Assembly: GCF_039541915.1 (NCBI RefSeq)
Contig: NZ_BAABHD010000021.1
Span: 124,001-188,000 of the forward strand
From: Nibrella saemangeumensis
Lineage (GTDB): Bacteria > Bacteroidota > Bacteroidia > Cytophagales > Spirosomataceae
Length of the DNA stretch: 64,000 bases
Direction: 5' to 3'
Shown here: piece by piece, positions 16,421 through 25,027 of the stretch
Numbering within the stretch: position 1 is the first letter of the stretch
Layout: the number at the start of each line of letters is the position of its first letter
Position numbers and translations under genes: made by a program
The notes under the pieces: generated by a model
Database searches by the model: none
Seen by the model: the letters and a program-made list of their open reading frames with translations, nothing else
Told to the model about the DNA's origin: nothing

Positions 16421-17524
16421 TCAGGTCCAGTACAGGATAGGCGCATCCGGAAACCGTTTTTGCCATTCCCGGTAAAAAAACTGCTTCAGGATCTGCATAT
16501 CCGCCGGCTTGTAAACGTACTTGGTACCTCCGAATTTATTGCGCTTTCCGGCGCGGGTTTGCTCGTTCATTTCCAATGAGGTATTTGGATACCATTGCAA
16601 CAGCACGTCTTTGGAGCCGGGGGTAAAGCGGTGACTGATAAACTCAGCGTTGAGGTCACAGGCAAAATCGAGGGTTTCGGCCAGGCGGTTAAGCAAATGA
16701 GTATAGTGCTCCTGCCAATCGGGTATAGGCATGATTGGTGCCAGCACAACCCCAACGGGATACCCTCCCCCACCTTCCTGACGAGGTAAGGCCAGTTTGC
16801 GCAGAGCCTGCAGGCGGGCCTCCACGGAAGCAGTACCGCCTTCGAGCCGCCGGGCTACGGGGTCGGCATTGAGGCTGACACGGGCACGGGTCTGATTGTG
16901 GTGCGGCAGGTTCAACAGCGCATCTACCTGATCGTATTTGGTCACGAAGCGCAGCTGGGCCTGCTCCCGCGTACCAAAGTACCGGATACATTCGGCCAGA
17001 CTGCCCGTCAGGTGTTCAATGCCAATCACGTCGGTGTAGCAGCTTACCTCAAAAGTCGTGAGTTTACCGGGGACTTCGCAGGCAGCGGTGGCCTTTAGCA
17101 TCTTCGGCAGGTTGGCGTACGCCCGGATAACCGGCGGCCCCTGCAAACTACCTGCCAGGTAGCAGTATTGGCAGTAAGCCGGACAGCCTTCGGCCAGGTT
17201 CATCTGCCAGTCGGCCGAGGGCGGTATGGGCTGCAGCCGGAAGGCACTGGGCGGAGCATTCACCACAGCCAGGGTATTTTTGGCGATGCGGTAGGTTTCC
17301 CGTTCGTCGGCACCGCGTAAACCAGTGATGCGGTTGTTCTTCATTACCTCAACGGGCAGATTCAGTGAACTTACCCGCTCGTAGATCTGCTGACCAAAGG
17401 GTTCGTTGAGTGCGTCGGGCGTAAACACCACCCGCTTAGGCATCCAGAGTCGGGCTGAGCGAACCAGCGGCAAGGTTGTACCATCAGAGAGTAAGGTTGG
17501 AGAATCAGGCGTTTCGACAATCAT
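16421..17524 (-). CDS. Spore-photolyase-like radical SAM protein (SPL family)
   Basis: Radical SAM enzyme related to spore photoproduct lyase (SplB). The cluster motif is C-x3-C-x2-C in AEGCPAYCQYCYLAGS; other SPL blocks are RVSLNADPVARRLEGG, APIMPIPDWQEHY and AEFISHRFTPGSKDVLLQWYPN. The start at MIVETPDSPTLL (17524) removes a non-conserved 23-residue extension. SPL homologues occur in non-sporulating bacteria, where their substrate is not established; repair of a thymine photoproduct is possible but unproven. Monocistronic, with the upstream OMP gene ending in a terminator. Confidence 0.85.
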   Translation of the reverse strand: MIVETPDSPTLLSDGTTLPLVRSARLWMPKRVVFTPDALNEPFGQQIYERVSSLNLPVEVMKNNRITGLRGADERETYRIAKNTLAVVNAPPSAFRLQPIPPSADWQMNLAEGCPAYCQYCYLAGSLQGPPVIRAYANLPKMLKATAACEVPGKLTTFEVSCYTDVIGIEHLTGSLAECIRYFGTREQAQLRFVTKYDQVDALLNLPHHNQTRARVSLNADPVARRLEGGTASVEARLQALRKLALPRQEGGGGYPVGVVLAPIMPIPDWQEHYTHLLNRLAETLDFACDLNAEFISHRFTPGSKDVLLQWYPNTSLEMNEQTRAGKRNKFGGTKYVYKPADMQILKQFFYREWQKRFPDAPILYWT

Positions 17525-17650
17525 AAGCTGAGACAGGAGACGGCGGAAAAACACACGTATCACCAGCACACCGTCCCTATAGAATAACACCAATCCAGGG
17601 CTAATAAATCCAGCTTCCGACTTGCTTTATAAATCCTGTGGTTGCAATAA

Positions 17651-17679
17651 AAAAGCCGGACCATAGCAGTCCGGCTTTT
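17651..17679 (-). terminator. Intrinsic terminator after the coiled-coil OMP gene
   Basis: AAAAGCCGGAC and GTCCGGCTTTT enclose a 7-nt loop with a T-run on the minus strand, 30 nt after the OMP stop codon. Confidence 0.8.
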
Positions 17680-17708
17680 ATTATGGCCATCATGATTTAC
17701 GTCAAGCC

Positions 17709-18728
17709 TTACGGATTGGCCCGGCCAAAGTAATAGTTAAAGCCGAACCGAATACGACCGCCCAGGTTCCGACCTGCCAGGGCATTTACCCGGTCGTAAT
17801 AATTATTCTCGATTGAAATTTCGCCACCTAAATTAGGCAGGAGCCTGACCATAGCCCCCAGTTCCAGATTGATGCTGTTAAAGCGGGCCCGGTCACTGTC
17901 GCTAATGTTGCTGGCATACTCCCGGCCTACATTGTACCCAACACCACCAAAGGCACTAATCCGACCTTTTAGCGGATAATACCGGATAAAACCACCCACC
18001 TGATTGGCGCGGTAGCTGGTTGAGAGCCGGTTTTCAAACCCATATCGCAGACCGGCCATCACCCCCGGCAGGAAGAAATAACCGATGCGCGGATGGAAGT
18101 TCAGATAGGTACCGCTGCCACGGCCCAGGCCAAAGCCCAGCGATGCGCCGGCAAAGAAACTACCCGGCTGGAACCATGACAGTTCGTTCCGGCGAAGCTC
18201 CCGAACCTCTTGTTTCACATCCTGCGATACCTCCTGTGCAGTCTCCTTTACTTCCTCTGTGGCATTCGATACCCCTTCTTTCACATCCTGCACCGTATTT
18301 CGGGTAGCATCCTTCACATCCTGTACGGTGTTTCGGGTCCCTTCCTTCACATCCTGCGTAGCCTCCTTAACCTCTTCTTTCACCTCCTCAGTGGCAGTAG
18401 ACGTAGCTTGTTTTACATCCTGCACGGTATTTCGGGTGCCTTCTTTTATATCCTGTGCCGCATTGGAAGCTCCCTGTTTTACATCTCGTACTGCCTCTTT
18501 CGTTTCTTCTTTTACCTCCTGAGCGGCATTCGATACCCCTTCTTTCACATCACCTGCCGCTTCTTTGGCGTTCTGCTCTACCTTGTTTACACCTTCACGG
18601 ACATCCTGTTTGGTGCGCTCGTTGATAACCGGTCGCTCGTTGGCTGGCCTGGTGCTGTTCGTTGTCTGTGCAAACGACACTGTCGAGAGCAACGCCAGCA
18701 GCGCCGGCATGATTAGTAATCGTCTCAT
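17709..18728 (-). CDS. Outer-membrane protein with 11-residue repeat helix and beta-barrel
   Basis: 339 residues from the ATG at 18728, chosen because it gives a clean signal peptide (MRRLLIMPALLALLSTVSFA|Q). A polar linker leads to eleven tandem 11-residue units of consensus [DE]VKEGxxNxxQ, which form a long amphipathic helix resembling group-3 LEA or apolipoprotein repeats. The last about 155 residues look like an eight-strand outer-membrane barrel (FFAGASLGFGLGRG, GYFFLPGVMAGLRYGF, GGRIRFGFNYYFG) ending in aromatic strands. A role as envelope stabiliser or tether is only a guess. No neighbour suggests a pathway. Confidence 0.8.
   Translation of the reverse strand: MRRLLIMPALLALLSTVSFAQTTNSTRPANERPVINERTKQDVREGVNKVEQNAKEAAGDVKEGVSNAAQEVKEETKEAVRDVKQGASNAAQDIKEGTRNTVQDVKQATSTATEEVKEEVKEATQDVKEGTRNTVQDVKDATRNTVQDVKEGVSNATEEVKETAQEVSQDVKQEVRELRRNELSWFQPGSFFAGASLGFGLGRGSGTYLNFHPRIGYFFLPGVMAGLRYGFENRLSTSYRANQVGGFIRYYPLKGRISAFGGVGYNVGREYASNISDSDRARFNSINLELGAMVRLLPNLGGEISIENNYYDRVNALAGRNLGGRIRFGFNYYFGRANP
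18189..18551 (-). repeat. Eleven tandem 33-bp coding repeats
   Basis: In-frame 33-bp units encode the 11-residue repeats of the outer-membrane protein. Units differ by substitutions but keep length exactly, so copy number could vary between strains. The repeats also create a long antisense open frame that is an artefact. Confidence 0.85.
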
Positions 18729-18833
18729 AGTCGTTGAGTTGGATAAATGGTACATATACTTTATCTACAGTAAAGTAACTCCCACAAATCCATAAGGTTT
18801 ATAGAGAACGCTATTCAATTCCGGTAAAATAAA

Positions 18834-18874
18834 AAGAGCAGGACGGCAACGCCTATTTGCCAGTACCTGCTCTT
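18834..18874 (-). terminator. Intrinsic terminator after the serine genes
   Basis: AAGAGCAGG pairs with CCTGCTCTT, with an inner GGCAA/TTGCC stem. On the minus strand it is followed by a T-rich run. It lies just after the serC-like stop at 18893. Confidence 0.75.
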
Positions 18875-18892
18875 GTATATAACCGTCGCTAT

Positions 18893-19975
18893 TTACGCTA
18901 ACTTTTTCAACTCGCTAATCAGATCACTAACCTGTTCAGCCGAAGTAGCGGGAAAGTTTGCGATACGAATCTGCGACTCCTTGAACTTGCCATAACCACT
19001 GCCGATTACCATACCCGCCTGCTTTACCGCGCTGATCACCTCGGCGGAGGGCTTTTTCGTTTTCGCCACCACCACGGTTTGCGACCGGTGCCGCTCCTCC
19101 TTTACGAACGGCTCGTAACTGTCACTGCTATCGAGGAATTTATACAGCATCCGGGCTTTTTCTTCTGTCTGCCGACGGAGGGCATCAATACCGATGGCAT
19201 TAAAATCTTCGGCAATCTTGCCGAGCAGGTAAATGCCCAGCACGTTAGGCGTAGCCGGCGTTTCAAACGTCTGGTAATTTTTCCAAAGCACCGGCAGCGT
19301 ATGGTGGGCGCCGATGACGCAGCCTTCGTACCGTTGCAACCGTTCGGCTTTCTCCAGACATTTGTCATTCACAATCCAGACACCGAGCCCGGCCGGCATC
19401 CCAAAGGCCTTTTGCACCGAAAAAAAGGCGGAGTCAATCACACTGAAGTCCAGATCCGGATACGGAGCCGACGATACCATATCCACCGCAAACAACTTTT
19501 TATTGAATTTCCGCTTCAGCTTATGAATTTCCGGCGTTCGCATCTGCACCCCGGACGACGTTTCGTTATGCGTCACACAAACCAGTTCGGCATACTCGGG
19601 TACCTCTACATCGGCGTAGTCGAACCCTTCGCCAAACGGCTTTTCAGCGAGGTGCGCGTACTTATGCAGTGCTTTGGCATAGTCATAAAATTTGCGCGAG
19701 AACGAGCCGTTGACCAGGTGAAAGCTTTCGTGCTCCACACAGTTCAGCAGAATGCGCTCCCAGATTTCGGAAGCAGAGCCCGTAAACAGAATGGCATGCG
19801 AGGCCGGGACGCTGAGCAGTGTCCGAAGTTGTTCGTCGGTGTAGCGGTAAATATCGCGGAAACGCTGGCTCCGGTGCGAAATTGATCCAATCTGTTCATC
19901 CAGCGCCGTTTGCAGGTGCTGGTAAAACGTCGGATACAGCTCGGCCGGACCAGGAGTAAAGTAGGTTTGTTTCAT
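18893..19975 (-). CDS. serC: Class V aminotransferase, predicted phosphoserine aminotransferase
   Basis: PLP enzyme of fold type I, 360 residues. The opening YFTPGPAELYP and the Schiff-base lysine in FFSVQKAFGMPAGLG are typical of class V enzymes of the SerC/AGAT group; THNETSSGVQ and AVDMVSSAPYP complete the cofactor site. It begins 2 nt after the stop of the fused serB-serA gene, so the two are one operon and together would cover all three steps from 3-phosphoglycerate to serine. The sequence is diverged from E. coli SerC, so assignment to the phosphoserine reaction rests partly on this context. Confidence 0.85.
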   Translation of the reverse strand: MKQTYFTPGPAELYPTFYQHLQTALDEQIGSISHRSQRFRDIYRYTDEQLRTLLSVPASHAILFTGSASEIWERILLNCVEHESFHLVNGSFSRKFYDYAKALHKYAHLAEKPFGEGFDYADVEVPEYAELVCVTHNETSSGVQMRTPEIHKLKRKFNKKLFAVDMVSSAPYPDLDFSVIDSAFFSVQKAFGMPAGLGVWIVNDKCLEKAERLQRYEGCVIGAHHTLPVLWKNYQTFETPATPNVLGIYLLGKIAEDFNAIGIDALRRQTEEKARMLYKFLDSSDSYEPFVKEERHRSQTVVVAKTKKPSAEVISAVKQAGMVIGSGYGKFKESQIRIANFPATSAEQVSDLISELKKLA

Positions 19976-19977
19976 TT

Positions 19978-21882
19978 TTAATACAACAGCCTGAACTTTA
20001 TCGTATGCTCAATCCGCTTCAGTTCCTCCACTACTTCTTCGGAGTAGTTCTTGGCGATATCGGTGATTACATAACCGATGCTTTCGGTAGTTTTCAGGTA
20101 CTGACCGCGTATGTTGATATCGTGTTTGGCAAAGATCTGATTGATCCGACCCATGATACCCGGCACGTTGGCATGGATATGCAGCAGCCGGTGTGAATCT
20201 TTCAGCAGGGGCAGTTGCAGTTCGGGGAAATTTACGCTGCCGTAAGTGCTGCCGTTGTTGATGTACTCGAGCAGTTTGCCCGGCACAAAGTTGCCGATGT
20301 TTTCCTGAGCCTCTTCGGTGCTGCCACCGATGTGGGGCGTCAGAATCACATTCGAAAAACCGCGTAATTCGCTGACAAACTCTTCCTGATTGGTCTTTGG
20401 CTCATGCGGGAACACATCGACGCCCGCACCCCCTACTTTACCGCTTTTCAGAGCCTCTACTAACGCCGGCACATCAACGACGTGACCACGGGCCAGATTC
20501 AGGAACAGCACGCCGTTCTTCATCCGGTCGAATTCCCGCTTGCCGATCAGGTTTTTGTTGTCGGGGCGGCCGTCTACGTGCATGCTGATGATGTCGGCAA
20601 TGGCCAGCAGTTCATCAAGAGATTTGCATTTACGGGCATTACCCAGGGATAGTTTGTCAACCACATCGTAGAAGTACACCTCCATACCCAGGGCCTCGGC
20701 TACCACGGATAATTGGGTACCGATGTTGCCATACCCGATCAGGCCCAGTTTCTTGCCACGAACTTCAAAGCTGTTTTTGGCCGACTTATCCCAATCACCC
20801 TGATGCATCTGGTTGCTTTTCGGGACAATATTCCGGATGAGCATGATGATTTCACCAATGGCCAGTTCAACCACCGACCGGGTGTTGCTGTACGGTGCAT
20901 TGAACACAGCAATCCCGCGCTCCATACAGGTCTTCAGATCAATCTGGTTGGTACCGATGCAGAAAGCACCGATGGTCATCAGTTTATTGGCATTCTCCAG
21001 CACCCGTCGTGTTACCTGCGTTTTCGACCGTATACCCAGGATAGAAACATCGCGGATAGCTTCGATGAGTTCATCCTCATCCAGCGCCCCTTTCCGGATT
21101 TCAACTTTAAATCCTTCCTGCTCAAACAAATTCACGGCCACCGGGTGAACGTTTTCCAGCAGCAGCACTTTGATGCGGCTCTTGGGATACGACTGGCTCC
21201 GGCTCAATTTGTTGTGGTATAAGAACTCATCGAGCGAAGGAGCAATATGATCTGCTTTTTCAATCACAGTTGGACGCATAACGTTTTCGGTAAACGCGTA
21301 GAACCGGTTGGCCAGACCAGCTTCTTTAATTTCATAATCGGTATAGCCATCTCCGATAACGTACACGTCGCCGTCGAGGTTCAGGTCGCGGATGAGCTGC
21401 ACTTTCCCTTTATCCATCGAGAGCGGATTGGTACAGTCACAGCCGATGATATTTCCGGCTTCGTCAAACTCAAACGTATTGGCAAAGACATGGTCTTCCT
21501 TAATACCCAGCGGAGTTACAATAGGTACGATAAACTCCTTAAACCCGCTCGATACCACATAGATCTGGTCGGCATGGTCGGTCAGGAATACCCGGTTGCG
21601 CTGAAAAGAATCGGACACCTTGCCGGTCAGCGTTTCAACCAGTGCAGGAAGGTGGTCGCGATGGGCGTTAAGCAGTTTCAGCCGCAGGCGGAGTGATTCA
21701 GACAGGGAGATTTCGCCGGCCATGCCGCGGTCGGTAATGGCCTTGATCTGATCCAGTACGTCATCCCGATCGGGACGGCCCGCCAGGGAGATTTCGCCCA
21801 GCACATCGAGGGCTTCAACTTTGGTAAACGTACTGTCAAAGTCGATGACGAAATACGTTTGTTCCAGTGGTTTGGTTAACAT
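19978..21882 (-). CDS. serA: Fused phosphoserine phosphatase / D-3-phosphoglycerate dehydrogenase
   Basis: 634 residues in three parts. Residues about 1-215 are a HAD phosphatase of the SerB type: motif I DFDSTFT, motif II VSSGFKEF, motif IV GDGYTDYEIKEAG. Residues about 235-545 are a D-isomer-specific 2-hydroxyacid dehydrogenase: NAD loop GYGNIGTQLSVVAEALG, LNLARGHVVD, GVDVFPHEP and catalytic LTPHIGGSTEEAQENIG. The C-terminus is an ACT domain (HIHANVPGIMGRINQIFAKH) that probably senses serine. The fusion joins the first and last steps of serine synthesis; the middle step is the adjacent aminotransferase. Confidence 0.92.
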   Translation of the reverse strand: MLTKPLEQTYFVIDFDSTFTKVEALDVLGEISLAGRPDRDDVLDQIKAITDRGMAGEISLSESLRLRLKLLNAHRDHLPALVETLTGKVSDSFQRNRVFLTDHADQIYVVSSGFKEFIVPIVTPLGIKEDHVFANTFEFDEAGNIIGCDCTNPLSMDKGKVQLIRDLNLDGDVYVIGDGYTDYEIKEAGLANRFYAFTENVMRPTVIEKADHIAPSLDEFLYHNKLSRSQSYPKSRIKVLLLENVHPVAVNLFEQEGFKVEIRKGALDEDELIEAIRDVSILGIRSKTQVTRRVLENANKLMTIGAFCIGTNQIDLKTCMERGIAVFNAPYSNTRSVVELAIGEIIMLIRNIVPKSNQMHQGDWDKSAKNSFEVRGKKLGLIGYGNIGTQLSVVAEALGMEVYFYDVVDKLSLGNARKCKSLDELLAIADIISMHVDGRPDNKNLIGKREFDRMKNGVLFLNLARGHVVDVPALVEALKSGKVGGAGVDVFPHEPKTNQEEFVSELRGFSNVILTPHIGGSTEEAQENIGNFVPGKLLEYINNGSTYGSVNFPELQLPLLKDSHRLLHIHANVPGIMGRINQIFAKHDINIRGQYLKTTESIGYVITDIAKNYSEEVVEELKRIEHTIKFRLLY

Positions 21883-21961
21883 AAAGCGTAAGTTTCCAAT
21901 TCAACAAAAGCCGAGTCACTAGTCATTTTTGAGGTTCTTCTATCGTTTGTTGAAGATGTGC

Positions 21962-22984
21962 TTAACTGGTTAAGAACGCCAATGCCCGCTGCTCCGACCA
22001 ATACACCCCATTAACGGGGTCGCTGGATGGAAAGCCGCAGTGGCCGCCCTGCTCAGGAAACTCCATATAGACGTTCGGTAGTTCCCGAGCCAGGTTCTCC
22101 GGATAACATTCCGGAGCCAGTAACGGATCGTTTTTAGCGTTGATGATGAGTGTTGGTATGGCGATTCCCCGCAAAAACCGGATGGAACTATTCTGCTGGT
22201 AGTAATCCTGTGCGTTGCGAAAACCGTGCAGAGGTGCCGTATACCGATCGTCGAAGTCCGCAAAAGTACGAACCCGGCGGTAGTCTTTGGAAGATATTTT
22301 TTCGGGAAACAATTTTTCTTTGCCAACGACCTTCGCCTGGAGGTGTCGCAGGAATCGCCGGAGGTAGACCCGGGAGAAGCCGCGGTCGATCATAACACTA
22401 CTGGCGGCCAGGTCGAGCGGTACCGAAAACGCAACGGCTTTCTTCACTTCACCCGGCAGGGCATGGCCCCGCTCCCCGATGTACTTCAGCGTGAGATTAC
22501 CGCCCAGACTATAGCCAATCAGCGAAATATTTTTATACCCCTTACCAATGGCAAACTGCACCACATAGTTAAGGTCGTCGGTGGCTCCACTGTGGTAAAA
22601 TCGCAGTTGCCGGTTCATCTCACCACTACACGACCGGAAGTTCCAGGCCAGGCAATCAAACCCGTGCTGCGTCAGATGCCGTACCATACCCGCCACATAC
22701 GGCCGGCTGGAATCACCTTCGAGACCGTGGGAGAGGATTACCAGTGGGCAGTCCTTAGTAGGCAGTGGGCGGTTGGCAGTTGGCACAGGGGCAACTGCCA
22801 ACTGCCTACTGCCTACTAAGGCAAACGCCCAATCCAGATCCAGAAAATCATCATCGGGCGTTTCAAGGCGTTCACGCAGGTAGTTGACCGTTACGCGCCG
22901 GAACAGCGACGGAACGATGGTTTGCAGGTGGCCGTTCCAAAGACGGGCAGGCGGCCGGTAGCTTGAAGGCTCAATCAGCGGCAT
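21962..22984 (-). CDS. YheT-family alpha/beta hydrolase with in-frame repeat insertion
   Basis: 340-residue hydrolase of the YheT/EMB8 group. Family blocks: RLWNGHLQTIVPSLFRR, LSHGLEGDSSRPYVAGM (oxyanion region), the nucleophile elbow IGYSLGGNLTLKYIGE (GYSLGG, Ser), and near the end NAKNDPLL (Asp) and GGHCGFPS (His). Substrates are probably esters; physiological role unclear. ATG at 22984 starts the conserved MPLIEPSSYRPP. Between FLDLDWAFA and PLVILSHGLEG there are about 25 extra residues encoded by a 69-bp palindromic repeat (22753-22821) that keeps the frame. Confidence 0.88.
   Translation of the reverse strand: MPLIEPSSYRPPARLWNGHLQTIVPSLFRRVTVNYLRERLETPDDDFLDLDWAFALVGSRQLAVAPVPTANRPLPTKDCPLVILSHGLEGDSSRPYVAGMVRHLTQHGFDCLAWNFRSCSGEMNRQLRFYHSGATDDLNYVVQFAIGKGYKNISLIGYSLGGNLTLKYIGERGHALPGEVKKAVAFSVPLDLAASSVMIDRGFSRVYLRRFLRHLQAKVVGKEKLFPEKISSKDYRRVRTFADFDDRYTAPLHGFRNAQDYYQQNSSIRFLRGIAIPTLIINAKNDPLLAPECYPENLARELPNVYMEFPEQGGHCGFPSSDPVNGVYWSEQRALAFLTS
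22753..22821. repeat. 30-bp-stem palindrome of 7-nt units inside a coding region
   Basis: Arms 22753-22782 and 22792-22821 are complementary at 28 of 30 positions, and the two exceptions are G-T pairs; the loop is 9 nt. Each arm is built of degenerate heptamers of the type GTTGGCA and GTAGGCA. The element lies in frame within the YheT-like hydrolase gene. Confidence 0.85.
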
Positions 22985-23002
22985 ACAAAACGAACTATGC
23001 CG

Positions 23003-23010
23003 CAAAGGTA
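23003..23010 (-). promoter_or_regulatory. -7 element of the hydrolase gene
   Basis: TACCTTTG on the minus strand, a perfect TAnnTTTG match, ends 18 nt before the hydrolase ATG and supports the start chosen at 22984. Confidence 0.5.
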
Positions 23011-23021
23011 GGATAAAATAG

Positions 23022-23057
23022 AAAAGGAGGAGAAAGCAATGCTCCCTCACTCCTTTT
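23022..23057 (-). terminator. Possible weak terminator after acyl-CoA dehydrogenase gene
   Basis: AAAAGGAG and CTCCTTTT form an 8-bp stem with a 20-nt loop, 20 nt after the dehydrogenase stop. The stem is short and the T-run minimal. Confidence 0.35.
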
Positions 23058-23076
23058 GCTTGTCTCTTCTGTCAAA

Positions 23077-24882
23077 TTAAAGCGCAAGTTCCTTTTCCGA
23101 CACAATCGTCAGCACCTCGGTGTCCTGGAGACGCTTAGCAAGGCCGAGTGTCTTGGGCACTTCGTAGTGGAAGAAATACTTCATGGTATGCAGCTTACCT
23201 TCGTAGAAAGCCAGCTCGTCGCCTTGCGGATTCTGGGTCAGTAGGGCCTGCTTGGCAACAACGGCCTGCTTCAGCCACTGCCAGGCAATGGTAACGATGC
23301 TGTACAGTTCCAGGTACAGGGTAGCATCGGCCAAAAAGCGCTCGTAATTGCCCTGTCCGGCAAACGGCAGCAGGCTCATGGTTACCTCCTGAATGCGCGT
23401 CAACTCGCCTTCCAGCATATCAGCGTAGGATTTCAGGTCGTCGTGGGTGGAGGCTTCGGCAATAGTCTTGCGGATTTCGGCGAAGAGCAGTTGTGGGGCC
23501 TTCCCTCCTTTCATGGTCACCTTCCGGCCCAGCAGGTCCTGCGCCTGAATGCCCGTGGTGCCTTCGTAAATTGGGGTAATGCGGATGTCGCGGTAGAGTT
23601 GCTCAACCGGGAAGTCTTCGGTATAGCCGTAGCCGCCCAGCGTCTGCATACTCTGACTCACCGACTGCACACCCATTTCAGAGGGATAGGTTTTGGCAAT
23701 CGGTGTCAGCAGGTCGAGCAGCAACTGGTAGGTTTCGCGCTCCTCGCCTTCTGTTACATGAATCAGGTCCGACAGTCGCGAGCATTCCAGCAGAATCGCC
23801 AGCGAACCTTCCACTACTGATTTCTGGAACAATAGCATCCGGCGTACGTCGGGGTGATTGATGATCGGCGTCTGGGGAGAGTCCAGCAAATTCTTATCGT
23901 TCAGCCGGCGACTCTGCGGGCGTTCCTTAGCGTATTGCAGCGCGGCATAGTAGGCAGCCGTGGCAATGGCGGCCGCCGTCATCCCGACACCAATGCGGGC
24001 CTCATTCATCATCTGAAACATATAAGGCAGGCCCTGGTGCTGCTGCCCAACCAGCCAGCCAACGCAGTCGTCGCGCTCACCCATAGTCAGGTGCATAGCC
24101 GGTACGCCCTTCTGCCCCATTTTGTGGTAGACCCCAGTCGAGGTTACGTCATTATCGGTAAAGCCGCCATTTCCGTCCGGGCGGTATTTGGGCACTACAA
24201 ACAGCGAAATACCCTTGGTGCCTTTGGAAGCACCTTCAATGCGGGCCAGCATCAGATGAATGATGTTATCGGCGGCATCATGGTCACCGGCCGAGATGAA
24301 TACCTTCTGGCCTTTAATTTTGTAAGTTCCGTCTGGCTGCGGAACGGCGGTAGTTATCACATCCGACAGCGAACTACCTGCCTGCGGCTCGGTCAGCGCC
24401 ATGGTGCCCTGCCATTTGCCGGACAGCATATTAGGCACATACGTTTCCTGCAAGTCTGGTGTTCCGAACGACGAAATCAGGTGAGCGGCTCCCGATGTCA
24501 GGCCGATATACATCATGCCGTTATTGGCAGCCATCAGGATAAAGCCGAGGGAAGCATTGATCAGCTCGGGCAGTTGCTGCCCACCGTGTTCAAAAGAAAA
24601 ACCAGCACCAATGAGACCAGCCTCGCCCATAGCAGTCAGGTATTCCCTGATTTTTGGGTGTACGGTTACTTTGCCGTCTTTCAGCTCCGGCTGGTTTTTA
24701 TCAACGTCTTTCACATACGGGTGCATCAGCGTATCGGCTATCTGCGTCGCTGATTCCAGTACGAGGTTAAAGGTTTCGCGGTCATGCGCTTCGAAATAGG
24801 GGTATCGGGTAAGTTGTTCTGCATCGAACACTTCGTATAAAAGAAAGCGCAGATTTCGCTTACTGAAATAGGTAGTCGCCAT
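23077..24882 (-). CDS. Acyl-CoA dehydrogenase, long form
   Basis: FAD enzyme of fatty-acid beta-oxidation, 601 residues. Blocks: EAGLIGAGFSFEHGGQQLP, the flavin loop MALTEPQAGSSLSDV, KVFISAGDHD, ARIGVGMTAAAIATAAY, and the catalytic glutamate in ITPIYEGTTGIQAQDLLGRK. The extra C-terminal about 120 residues correspond to the extended form related to DmdC/FadE-like enzymes. Chain-length preference cannot be read from the sequence. An 18-bp perfect palindrome lies 21 nt before the ATG and probably binds a fatty-acid responsive repressor. Confidence 0.93.
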   Translation of the reverse strand: MATTYFSKRNLRFLLYEVFDAEQLTRYPYFEAHDRETFNLVLESATQIADTLMHPYVKDVDKNQPELKDGKVTVHPKIREYLTAMGEAGLIGAGFSFEHGGQQLPELINASLGFILMAANNGMMYIGLTSGAAHLISSFGTPDLQETYVPNMLSGKWQGTMALTEPQAGSSLSDVITTAVPQPDGTYKIKGQKVFISAGDHDAADNIIHLMLARIEGASKGTKGISLFVVPKYRPDGNGGFTDNDVTSTGVYHKMGQKGVPAMHLTMGERDDCVGWLVGQQHQGLPYMFQMMNEARIGVGMTAAAIATAAYYAALQYAKERPQSRRLNDKNLLDSPQTPIINHPDVRRMLLFQKSVVEGSLAILLECSRLSDLIHVTEGEERETYQLLLDLLTPIAKTYPSEMGVQSVSQSMQTLGGYGYTEDFPVEQLYRDIRITPIYEGTTGIQAQDLLGRKVTMKGGKAPQLLFAEIRKTIAEASTHDDLKSYADMLEGELTRIQEVTMSLLPFAGQGNYERFLADATLYLELYSIVTIAWQWLKQAVVAKQALLTQNPQGDELAFYEGKLHTMKYFFHYEVPKTLGLAKRLQDTEVLTIVSEKELAL

Positions 24883-24903
24883 AAGATGTGGTCTTTTTAT
24901 TAA

Positions 24904-24921
24904 TGGTATGCAAGCATACCA
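24904..24921. promoter_or_regulatory. Perfect 18-bp palindromic operator upstream of acyl-CoA dehydrogenase
   Basis: TGGTATGCAAGCATACCA is self-complementary over all 18 bases and sits 22-39 nt upstream of the dehydrogenase start, in the probable leader downstream of a TAATTTTG box (24951-24958, minus strand). Size and symmetry fit a TetR-type dimer site; the regulator is not in this window. Confidence 0.65.
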
Positions 24922-25027
24922 ATTTCGGTAAAAATACTTTTTTTACTGTGCAAAATTATACACCACCGAAAAATTTATCGTTTACTTTGTATGTTAATGC
25001 CACGTAACCAATAAATAATCAAGTATC

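Noticed and set aside
18210..18716. 168-residue open frame on the plus strand over the coiled-coil OMP gene
   Set aside because: It is antisense to the 33-bp repeats and its repetitive Phe/Leu/Ser composition mirrors them; no family match or ribosome site.
19079..19885. 268-residue open frame antisense to the serC-like gene
   Set aside because: Covers the same bases as a well-conserved aminotransferase and shows no domain.
23854..24753. 299-residue open frame antisense to the acyl-CoA dehydrogenase
   Set aside because: The opposite strand encodes all conserved dehydrogenase motifs; the antisense frame is a codon-bias shadow.
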